From Candidatus Saccharimonadales bacterium (GTDB lineage: Bacteria; Patescibacteriota; Saccharimonadia; UBA4664; SCTI01), in contig JASLFZ010000007.1 in the NCBI GenBank assembly GCA_030150485.1, forward strand, positions 1 to 20,624: 20,624 bases of DNA. The letters run 5' to 3'. The notes below the pieces were generated by a model. The model saw only the letters and a list, made by a program, of their open reading frames with translations, had not been told where the DNA came from and made no database searches. Position 1 is the first letter of the stretch. Each line of letters opens with the position of its first letter. The position numbers and the translations under genes were made by a program. Of the stretch, positions 12,547 to 18,481 are shown one piece after another.

Positions 12547-12716
12547 CACGAGAGCGGCTGTGGCGCTCGCCCCGAGTTACTGCGGCTATGGCGCTGATGG
12601 GGTGCTTGCTGATGATCGGCGGACACCTCCTGAACTGGTGGCCGCTGGTGGTGATTGGCTTCGTTCTCTTCCTGCGCCTCATTTTCTACCTCGTCCTCAT
12701 TTTCGTGGGGGCATAG
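12543..12716 (+). CDS. Small two-helix membrane protein
   Basis: 57 residues. ATG 12543 overlaps the preceding stop by 4 bp, with AGGTG upstream. The basic start MTRERLWRSPR is followed by two hydrophobic helices, about residues 12-29 (VTAAMALMGCLLMIGGHL) and 32-54 (WPLVVIGFVLFLRLIFYLV). It may work with the Cys protein encoded just before it; the function is unknown. A terminator follows. Confidence 0.65.
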   Translation: MTRERLWRSPRVTAAMALMGCLLMIGGHLLNWWPLVVIGFVLFLRLIFYLVLIFVGA

Positions 12717-12742
12717 CTTCACCTTGCCGGCTGCGGCAGCGG

Positions 12743-12783
12743 ACACCTCGTCGGCTGGCAGTCGGCGGGGTGTTTTCGTTTTT
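12743..12783 (+). terminator. Terminator with T-tract
   Basis: ACACC/GGTGT stem (12743-12747, 12769-12773) with inner G+C pairing, then TTTTCGTTTTT. Confidence 0.7.
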
Positions 12784-12841
12784 AAGCCCTATTTGACAAA
12801 GCCTCATTCTAGCCCTCAAACTTAAGCTAAAAGGAGGGTTC

Positions 12842-13501
12842 ATGGTCGTTATTACCGGTGCCAGCGATGGCTTAGGTTTGGAGCTGGCGCGTATGTATCG
12901 GGCTGTCGGCACGATGGTAGTGAACGTGTCGCGGCGCAAATCCGCCCATGCCGATAAAAACTTTCTTCATGACCTTTCAGATAGCAATGAGATGGCCGCC
13001 GCGGCTCAAGAAATCTTACAACTTAGTGAACCGCTTGAGGCGCTCATTAATAATGCCGGTGTCATGACCATCGAAGGGCTGGGTGAAATCACCGAGGCTG
13101 AAACCGAGCGACTCATGGCCATTAACGTCAAAGCGCCCATTTTGCTCGTTTCGCAGCTCATGGAGCGCATCAAGCGCGACGGCACCGATATCGTCAATGT
13201 GTCCTCAACGATGGGCGTGCGGAGCAAGCGCGATAATATCTTGTATGGTGCTTCTAAGTGGGCGCTGCGCGGGTTTAGCGCCAATCTCCAGGAGGAGCTC
13301 AAGGCCACGCCCTCGCGCGTGATCAGCTTTTGCCCGGGCGGCTTCACTACCGATATCTTCACCAAGGCGGCCGGTTACGACAACGCTGGCAAGAAGGGTG
13401 CCATGATGGCACCCGCCGATGTGGCGCTGTGCCTCAAGCAACTTCTTGACCTGCCAAAGAACATGGAAGTTTCTGAAATTATCATTACGCGAAAAGGGTA
13501 G
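12842..13501 (+). CDS. Short-chain dehydrogenase/reductase (SDR)
   Basis: 219-residue classical SDR, an NAD(P)-dependent oxidoreductase. The cofactor motif is TGASDGLG (residues 5-12), followed by NNAGV (about 66-70), the active-site Ser in NVSSTMG and YGASK with the catalytic Tyr and Lys. The PGG loop after the active site is present (CPGGFTTDIF). RR at the end of the second strand (NVSRRKS) favours NADP. The protein starts almost directly at the first strand, shorter than usual but complete. AAGGAGG lies 6 bases before ATG 12842, and TTGACA at 12793-12798 may be its -35 box. The substrate is unknown. Confidence 0.92.
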   Translation: MVVITGASDGLGLELARMYRAVGTMVVNVSRRKSAHADKNFLHDLSDSNEMAAAAQEILQLSEPLEALINNAGVMTIEGLGEITEAETERLMAINVKAPILLVSQLMERIKRDGTDIVNVSSTMGVRSKRDNILYGASKWALRGFSANLQEELKATPSRVISFCPGGFTTDIFTKAAGYDNAGKKGAMMAPADVALCLKQLLDLPKNMEVSEIIITRKG

Positions 13502-13520
13502 CGGCCCAGTTCTTAAAGCA

Positions 13521-13549
13521 TTGCAATTATTAGACTATCATGGTAAAGT
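13521..13549 (+). promoter_or_regulatory. Stray cassette-type promoter (R9)
   Basis: CATTGCAATTATTA matches the array core. TTGCAA (13521-13526), 17 bp, TAAAGT (13544-13549). There is no AAGTTCTAAC half or terminator of the array class in front. Confidence 0.55.
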
Positions 13550-13613
13550 TATAGCTTGCCTAAACGTTAAAACCGTCTAGGATAGTCCCCAATCCCCCAA
13601 AAGGAGTATCTTC

Positions 13614-13919
13614 ATGCTGGTACTGACAACGCCGGATCAGCTTATCCCTTCGCACGAATTGGACGAGCTCAGCGCAGAACTACAGGGAGGTTGCTTTGAG
13701 GCAGGGAACGTAGACGACCCCATCGCATTCCCGTCACTTTCCCCCGGCGAAAGCCTGGTTTGTGTCTGCGCCGTAGGGTCGCGCGAAGTTCAGCTCGTCT
13801 GCCAGGATCTGGAAGACATGCGAGAAACTGCCCGCAACTACTTTCGTGGTAGGGGCTCAGCCGAATGGCGCATTGCCGTGCACGCCCTCGAGCCTGCCGG
13901 TCGTCTCATCGCCGCCTAG
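13614..13919 (+). CDS. Hypothetical protein driven by a cassette-type promoter
   Basis: 101 residues from ATG 13614, with AAAGGAG 7-8 bases upstream. The sequence is acidic with strands SLVCVCAVG and REVQLVCQDL and helices LEDMRETARNYF. No signal or family is recognised. Its promoter at 13521 carries the array's TTGCAATTATTA core and the leader and ribosome site are of the array style, so it is probably a dispersed cassette that has lost its junction repeat. Confidence 0.7.
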   Translation: MLVLTTPDQLIPSHELDELSAELQGGCFEAGNVDDPIAFPSLSPGESLVCVCAVGSREVQLVCQDLEDMRETARNYFRGRGSAEWRIAVHALEPAGRLIAA

Positions 13920-13998
13920 CCGGCTCCAACCAATCCGCGACTTATCGGTCGCACCAACGCTCCGTGTAGCGCTATCGTACTCATTTCATGTAGTACCA

Positions 13999-14025
13999 GG
14001 CGCCGCACGGGGCGTCTTTTTATTA
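13999..14025 (+). terminator. Terminator between convergent genes
   Basis: GGCGCC-GCACG-GGGCGTC then TTTTTATT, a standard intrinsic terminator for the gene at 13614. It lies in front of the convergent transporter gene end at 14043. Confidence 0.75.
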
Positions 14026-14042
14026 TTGGCAGGTGGCCGCTC

Positions 14043-15521
14043 TTATAGTTCGATGCGTGCAGCGACCTTTGGGGTTTCGGGCCCGACGGCTTCGGCCGTC
14101 TGAGGCTCACCCCGGCGCTGCTTAATCATCACGAACGCTATTACTGAAGCTCCTAGTGCAAACCATACGCCAACGTGAAACGCGCCGTGAAAGCCGGCCA
14201 CCGAGGCCTGGGCGATGGCGTCGTGCGTCGGCTTACCGTGAACGGTGGCGAGGCTCGCGGCCGTCTTAGAGGCCGCAATTCCCGAAAGAATGGCTAGCCC
14301 GAGCGACCCACCAACCTGTTGCGCCGTGTTCAGTAATCCCGAGGCCAGGCCCGAATCCTGCGGCGCCACACCGGAGGTGGCCGCAATCGAGATCGATACA
14401 AACGTCATACCGGCACCAAACGCAATTAGGGCTAAACCAGGAAAGACGTCATGAATGTAGGAGCCGTGTACCGAGGTGCCGCCCAGCATGTACAGCCCAG
14501 CCGCCATAAAGAGGGGAGCGATCACCATAAATGGCTTGTAGCCAATGCGCGCCACCAAACGTGAAGCGCCGGTGGCGGTAATCGCAATAATAATTGTTAC
14601 CGGCAGGAAGCCAAGCCCCGAGCGGACGGGGTCGTAGCCTAAAATGGTCTGCACGTACAGCGAGACAAAGAAGAACATCGAAAACAGGCTAGCGGTAATA
14701 GGCAGCTGGGTTAGGTTGGCCCCACTTAAGTTACGAATACCAAACACGCGCAGCGGCATCAGGGGGTGCTTCGAGAAGCCTTCATTGACTACGAACGCGG
14801 CCAGCAATAGGACGGCTGCGCCCAGCCACTCCAGCGCAGTGTGCGAGCCCCAGCCCCAGGAGGGCGCTTTCGTAAGGGCATACACCAGAGTCATGAGGCC
14901 GCCGGTTACCAAGACCGCGCCTGGTAGGTCGAGATCGTTGTGGTCGGCTTCCGAAGCGTGCGCCGGCACCAGCCTTAGTGCGCTAATCCCCACAAATATA
15001 CCCACCGGCACGTTAATAAAGAAGTTCCAGCGCCAGTTTAGATACTGCGTCAGAATGCCGCCGAGTAGCACGCCCGCTGCCGCACCACCAGCCGCCACCG
15101 ATGCCCAAACCCCCAGGGCACGGTTACGCTCGCCGCCCTCGCGAAACGTGTAAAGCACGATCGAGAGCGCCGCCGGCGACATAAACGCGGCTGAAAGTCC
15201 CTGAAAACCGCGCGCCACAATAATAAAGCTACTGCTCTGAGAGAGACCCACCGCCATCGAGCCCAGCGTAAAGCCAATCAGGCCCATCATAAACGTCCGC
15301 CGCCGCCCGTACAGATCGGCTGCGCGACCACCAAGCAGCAAAAAGCCGCCAAACGCTAGGGTGTAGGCCGTCACCACCCACTGCAAATTGCCGACGCTAA
15401 AGTGCAACGTCCGCTGAATTGCCGGTAGGGCAACGTTCACCACCGAAGCGTCAAGTATCACCATAAACTGCGCCAGCGCCAGCAGAGCCAGCAATAAGCT
15501 CTTACTTGTTTCTTTCTTCAT
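14043..15521 (-). CDS. DHA2-family (EmrB/QacA-like) drug:H+ antiporter
   Basis: 492-residue major facilitator with about 14 predicted membrane helices, exporting drugs or other toxic compounds in exchange for protons. Signatures are the first-helix motif FMVILDASVVNVALPAI (D24), the motif A loop GGRAADLYGRRRTF between helices 2 and 3, and the central SALRLVPAH/DLPGA region that separates the two halves in 14-helix members. ATG 15521 has GAGAGG upstream on its strand; the alternative GTG 15536 lies before that site. It is divergent from a MarR repressor, with a palindrome over the shared promoter, so induction by substrates is likely. No periplasmic adaptor gene is nearby. Confidence 0.94.
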   Translation of the reverse strand: MKKETSKSLLLALLALAQFMVILDASVVNVALPAIQRTLHFSVGNLQWVVTAYTLAFGGFLLLGGRAADLYGRRRTFMMGLIGFTLGSMAVGLSQSSSFIIVARGFQGLSAAFMSPAALSIVLYTFREGGERNRALGVWASVAAGGAAAGVLLGGILTQYLNWRWNFFINVPVGIFVGISALRLVPAHASEADHNDLDLPGAVLVTGGLMTLVYALTKAPSWGWGSHTALEWLGAAVLLLAAFVVNEGFSKHPLMPLRVFGIRNLSGANLTQLPITASLFSMFFFVSLYVQTILGYDPVRSGLGFLPVTIIIAITATGASRLVARIGYKPFMVIAPLFMAAGLYMLGGTSVHGSYIHDVFPGLALIAFGAGMTFVSISIAATSGVAPQDSGLASGLLNTAQQVGGSLGLAILSGIAASKTAASLATVHGKPTHDAIAQASVAGFHGAFHVGVWFALGASVIAFVMIKQRRGEPQTAEAVGPETPKVAARIEL

Positions 15522-15567
15522 GTAAAACCTCTCCACTCACATCAAAAACTACTTTAGTATGTAGATC

Positions 15568-15619
15568 ATTGTATTTGTAGATAGTTAGCATTGTCAACTA
15601 TCTGCGGCTGAAGTATACT
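15568..15619. promoter_or_regulatory. Divergent promoters and MarR operator
   Basis: Rightward promoter: TTGTCA (15591-15596), 17 bp, TATACT (15614-15619). Leftward promoter: TTGACA (15597-15592), 18 bp, TACAAT (15573-15568). The two -35 boxes share bases. The perfect inverted repeat AGATAGTT/AACTATCT (15579-15586, 15596-15603) spans both, so one bound MarR dimer could block both genes. Confidence 0.75.
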
Positions 15620-15625
15620 AAGGAC

Positions 15626-16063
15626 ATGAAAGATCATAATAACAATGAGCCTATCTCTTGGTTGCTGTTGCAGGTGATGCAGTCAATCAAGCAACGCCTG
15701 CACGCGCTGGCCGAGCAGTATGAGCTTTCCGTGATGCAGCTCAGCGCCTTTATGATCCTAAAGCCCGACCAAGATGTTCCGATGAACACGCTTTCGCACC
15801 AGCTGGCTTGCGACGCCTCGAGCATTACTGGCATCGTTGATCGCCTAGAGGGCCAAGGTCTGGTGGAACGGCGCGATAATCCCGCCGACCGCCGCGTTAA
15901 AATGGTGGCTCTCACCAAAAGTGGTGTCGCGCTGCAGCGCCAAACTACCGCTGAGGTTATCGCGCTGGAAGATAGCCGCCTGCGCCCCACCCTTACCCCG
16001 GCCGAGCACACTGAACTAAGACGCCTGCTGCTCAAAATTGTCGCCGGCGCTAGCCAAGCCTAG
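15626..16063 (+). CDS. MarR-family transcriptional repressor
   Basis: 145 residues with the MarR layout: N-terminal dimerisation helices, a helix-turn-helix in MNTLSHQLACDASSITGIVDRLEGQGLV, a wing with the hallmark RRDNPADRRVKMVALTKSG, and a C-terminal dimerisation helix. It presumably represses the divergent efflux pump and itself, released by a ligand. The -10 TATACT ends 6 bases before ATG 15626 and there is no Shine-Dalgarno, so the mRNA is leaderless; the operator at 15579-15603 overlaps its -35 box. Confidence 0.93.
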   Translation: MKDHNNNEPISWLLLQVMQSIKQRLHALAEQYELSVMQLSAFMILKPDQDVPMNTLSHQLACDASSITGIVDRLEGQGLVERRDNPADRRVKMVALTKSGVALQRQTTAEVIALEDSRLRPTLTPAEHTELRRLLLKIVAGASQA

Positions 16064-16088
16064 TAAAAACCCTTAAGCTTGCATAATT

Positions 16089-16115
16089 TTCGCTAGATTC
16101 GCTAGAAAGTATAGT
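16089..16115 (+). promoter_or_regulatory. Tandem 9-bp repeats and -10 box
   Basis: TTCGCTAGA occurs twice head to tail (16089-16097, 16098-16106), immediately before TATAGT (16110-16115). GCTTTAG is also repeated after it. The tandem repeats sit where an activator or repressor could bind. Confidence 0.4.
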
Positions 16116-16178
16116 ATGCTTTAGTCCTGCTTTAGGGCAGTGGTAGTTCATCCCAACACGACTCTGGAGGCAATCGCC

Positions 16179-16589
16179 ATGAGCGCATTGGTACCTCGTC
16201 GGATTCTTGTCGTTTGCTGTTTGGTGGTGCTGGGCTACTGCGCGCTGATACCGTGGCTGGCGTTCACGCTACCCAACTCTTACGAGGTCACGGATTGGCC
16301 GGCCGTCTGGATGAGCCTTGACGGCTTTGAGCTCCTGTTGTTGGTTTGCACCACTTGGCTCCTACGCCGCGGATCCCAGTACTTTGTGATCCCGGCGCTG
16401 ATATACGCCGGCGTGATGATGTCAGACCTGTTGTTCGACAACCTGACCGCGCATGGCAGCTCGGTAGGGACAGCCCGGTTCGACTCTCTCCCGGAGCTCG
16501 CTGCGGCAGGCGTAGCTGTATGGCTGGTGGTCAAACACGGAAACCTGGGAGCCCCCAATGTGGCTGCTCCTCCGAAACATCAAAGCTGA
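16179..16589 (+). CDS. Four-helix membrane protein of unknown function
   Basis: 136 residues from ATG 16179, with GGAGG 8 bases upstream. The four hydrophobic segments are about residues 9-31, 45-61, 68-84 and 106-120 (RILVVCCLVVLGYCALIPWL, GFELLLLVCTTWLL, YFVIPALIYAGVMMSDLLF, LAAAGVAVWLVV). The layout, with charged residues around helix 3, resembles small DoxX- or DUF-type four-helix proteins, but no motif settles it. A possible structured RNA and a strong terminator follow. Confidence 0.72.
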   Translation: MSALVPRRILVVCCLVVLGYCALIPWLAFTLPNSYEVTDWPAVWMSLDGFELLLLVCTTWLLRRGSQYFVIPALIYAGVMMSDLLFDNLTAHGSSVGTARFDSLPELAAAGVAVWLVVKHGNLGAPNVAAPPKHQS

Positions 16590-16594
16590 ATGCA

Positions 16595-16658
16595 GCAAGG
16601 TAGAGCAGGCTCATATTACATGAGTAAGCGGTTTGGAATCCGCACCCACTGCTCTTGC
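16595..16658 (+). ncRNA. Candidate three-way-junction RNA in the 3' UTR
   Basis: GCAA...GAGCAG (16595-16608) pairs with CTGCTC-TTGC (16649-16658) to close two hairpins: CTCAT-ATTAC-ATGAG (16610-16624) and GCGG-TTTGGAAT-CCGC (16628-16643). The latter resembles a tRNA T arm (GGTTTGGAATCC) and GGTAGAGCAG resembles a D arm, but no acceptor or usable anticodon loop is present. It sits between the stop codon and the terminator. It may be a 3'-UTR-derived small RNA or a decayed tRNA. Confidence 0.35.
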
Positions 16659-16695
16659 CCTGCCGGGCGACCCACCCAAGCCCGGCAGGGCTTTT
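16658..16695 (+). terminator. Strong intrinsic terminator
   Basis: CCCTGCCGGGC and GCCCGGCAGGG form a perfect 11-bp stem (16658-16668, 16680-16690), followed by CTTTT. Confidence 0.88.
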
Positions 16696-16726
16696 CAATT
16701 CATTAAAAGTAAGTATAAGTGTGTCC

Positions 16727-16758
16727 CTCACGGCCGCAGGGAGTGAGCCCGCAGCCGT
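16727..16758 (-). terminator. Possible minus-strand hairpin
   Basis: CACGGCCGC pairs imperfectly with GCAGCCGTG (about 16729-16737 and 16752-16760), some 50 bases past the end of the minus-strand gene. It has no T-tract on that strand. Confidence 0.3.
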
Positions 16759-16804
16759 GATTGTGGGGCGTACTTCACTAGTGGATGATGTGCAGCGGTA
16801 GTAG

Positions 16805-17023
16805 CTACACCGATTTAATCGGCGGGTAACTATCACCGCACAGTATCCTGCTCCACTGCTTCAGCTCGCGTATGCGTCGCGAGCGCGATGATTCGGGTGG
16901 TGGATGGGTGGCTGGGCCGATGAGCACGTCGCCGATGGATAGGAGCAGCTGGTCGAAGAGTGGGGTAGCGGCGACCGCCACCAGCCCCAGCGCTTTTGTC
17001 AGCGCGCCTCGTGGTGTAAGCAT
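16805..17023 (-). CDS. Small hypothetical protein, possible membrane anchor
   Basis: 72 residues on the minus strand, from ATG 17023 with AAGGGGA 5 bases upstream. One hydrophobic segment lies at about residues 11-36 (ALGLVAVAATPLFDQLLL and beyond), followed by a Pro/Ser/Arg-rich cytosolic-type tail. No family is recognised. The good ribosome site supports it, but there is no clear promoter. Confidence 0.5.
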   Translation of the reverse strand: MLTPRGALTKALGLVAVAATPLFDQLLLSIGDVLIGPATHPPPESSRSRRIRELKQWSRILCGDSYPPIKSV

Positions 17024-17172
17024 GGATTCCCCTTGGTTGTGAAGTATGCGCCGTAGCTCAGACTAACCGAGTTGAGCCGCCACTACAACCGTCACCGCAA
17101 CGGAAAAGCGTCGGTAATTTCGGCCTTAATTTCATCTTCTCACAGCGCGTTTATAAACTCAGGTAGGCAGCT

Positions 17173-17206
17173 GCCCGGGTACGCTGACTAGCTTTACCGG
17201 GCTTTT
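17173..17206 (+). terminator. Orphan terminator upstream of the LOV gene
   Basis: GCCCGG(GTA) pairs with TA-CCGGGC (17173-17181, 17195-17202), then TTTT. No plus-strand gene precedes it within 580 bases (the last one ends at 16589 and has its own terminator). It may end an unseen small RNA from the 17040-17170 interval. Confidence 0.5.
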
Positions 17207-17224
17207 ATCTGGTAGGCTGAGGGC

Positions 17225-17770
17225 ATGGATGCAGATGCGCATTTAACCCCGATCCGCGCTCGGGCTATGCAGTTTTCGCACACCGGTATCACCATCACTG
17301 ATGCCCAGACTCCTGATAATCCAATCATCGACTGTAATCCAGCCTTTGAGGTTATCACAGGATACACCCGAGCCGAGGTGCTCGGCAAAAACTGCCGCTT
17401 CCTGCAGCACAGCGACATCGATAAACGCACCGTAAAGCTGATGCGTGACGCCATTAAAAACCAGCAGCACGTCACCGTGGTGGTCAAAAACTACCGTAAG
17501 GATAACAGCATGTTTTGGAATGAGCTCTCAATTTCTCCGGTATACAACGATGACGACGTGCTGACGCACTTCATTGGCATTCAGAATAACGTCACGGTGC
17601 GCGAGACTACGCGCTTAGAGCTGGCCCAGCAGAACAGCGAGCTTAGCCGCGTGAACGCCGAGCTGCGAACTAAAAACCAGCAGCAGAAGGATATTGATGA
17701 GCGCATCAATGAGCTTTTGGTGCAGTCGCACTCGCACATTCGGCCTGAGGCGCCTAACGATATGAGATAA
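17225..17770 (+). CDS. Short LOV (PAS) blue-light photoreceptor with coiled-coil tail
   Basis: 181 residues. The PAS core (about 15-125) has the full LOV signature: GKNCRFLQ at 54-61, with C57 as the Cys that forms the light-induced adduct with FMN. The flavin-contacting Asn residues lie in KNYRKDN (N89) and FWNEL (N99), and the strand Gln in FIGIQNNVT (Q120). The core is followed by a 45-residue coiled coil (LELAQQNSELSRVNAEL...) and a short tail, with no kinase, GGDEF, STAS or HTH output. Such short LOV proteins signal through dimer or partner interaction. TAGGCT at 17213-17218 lies 6 bases before the ATG, suggesting a leaderless mRNA. The next gene begins 25 bases later, so co-transcription is likely. 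Confidence 0.92.
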   Translation: MDADAHLTPIRARAMQFSHTGITITDAQTPDNPIIDCNPAFEVITGYTRAEVLGKNCRFLQHSDIDKRTVKLMRDAIKNQQHVTVVVKNYRKDNSMFWNELSISPVYNDDDVLTHFIGIQNNVTVRETTRLELAQQNSELSRVNAELRTKNQQQKDIDERINELLVQSHSHIRPEAPNDMR

Positions 17771-17795
17771 TCGCAAGCATAGTAAGGAGGTAGTT

Positions 17796-18371
17796 ATGAG
17801 CGAAGCAGATGTTTTTATTTTATCCAGCCAGGCGCTGGTGCGGGTAATCGATCAAATTAAGGATGAGCAGTGGGAACTCGCCGCGCCGGAGGACATTACG
17901 CGCAAGCCCGCTACGCTGCGCGAGCTCGTTAACTACCACGCTTTTGATGAGGCGTGGGTGCCGGATACGCTGGCCGGTAAAACCATTGAGGAGGTCGGCG
18001 ACACCTACGCCGGTGATCTGTTGGGCGCCGATCCCAAAGCCAGTTATCGCGCCCTGGCCGAAAAGGCCCAGGCGGCGGCCAAAAATATTACCGACTTGGA
18101 TAAAACGGTGCACCTTTCCTACGGTGACTGGTCAACTCGCGACTATCTTATGCACATCACCAGCTTTCGCGGGTTTCGGGCCTGGGAGCTGGCACGTTTC
18201 ATCGGTGTTGACCCTAAGCTGCCCGGCGATCTGGTGCAGGGGATGTGGGACGAGCTTAGCCCGCATGCCGAGGAGTGGCGAAAAATGGGCGTCTACAAGG
18301 AGGCCATTGCGGTTCCCGAGGACGCCGACCTGCAGACCAAGCTGCTCGCGATGTCCGGCCGCCAGCCATAA
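17796..18371 (+). CDS. DinB-like TIGR03086-type metal-binding protein
   Basis: 191 residues from ATG 17796, with AAGGAGG upstream. The helical-bundle pattern and conserved pieces match the TIGR03086/maleylpyruvate-isomerase-N group of the DinB superfamily: ATLRELVNYHAFDEAW (first metal-ligand His), YLMHITSFRGFRAWELARFIGVD (second His and the WELAR element) and the end VPEDADLQTKLLAMSGRQP, close to the family's LLALTGRxP. Members bind a divalent metal and often act with small thiols; they are best known from Actinobacteria. The reaction here is unknown. It lies 25 bases after the LOV gene in probable operon. Confidence 0.8.
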   Translation: MSEADVFILSSQALVRVIDQIKDEQWELAAPEDITRKPATLRELVNYHAFDEAWVPDTLAGKTIEEVGDTYAGDLLGADPKASYRALAEKAQAAAKNITDLDKTVHLSYGDWSTRDYLMHITSFRGFRAWELARFIGVDPKLPGDLVQGMWDELSPHAEEWRKMGVYKEAIAVPEDADLQTKLLAMSGRQP

Positions 18372-18399
18372 ACCGCCCATCCCTGCGCGAGGCTTATGC

Positions 18400-18480
18400 T
18401 TGCTAACCCCTCGCAGCATGCTTAAATAAGAAGGTTCTTGAGAACCGCCGCGCAAGCGGCTCGACCCTCGGAGGTGAGGG
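18400..18480 (+). promoter_or_regulatory. Promoter and triple-hairpin leader of the dehydrogenase gene
   Basis: TTGCTA (18400-18405), 17 bp, TAAATA (18423-18428). The leader then has GGTTCT-TG-AGAACC (18433-18446), GCCGC-GCAA-GCGGC with a GNRA loop (18447-18460) and CCCTC-GGAGGT-GAGGG (18465-18480). The last puts the Shine-Dalgarno GGAGG (18470-18474) in its loop. This could control translation, but no ligand-binding domain is recognisable. Confidence 0.5.
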
Positions 18481-18481
18481 A

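Noticed and set aside
17050..17085. tRNA-like GTAGCTCAG...GAGC arm
   Set aside because: A D-arm-like stem is visible but no anticodon arm, T arm or acceptor can be built around it.
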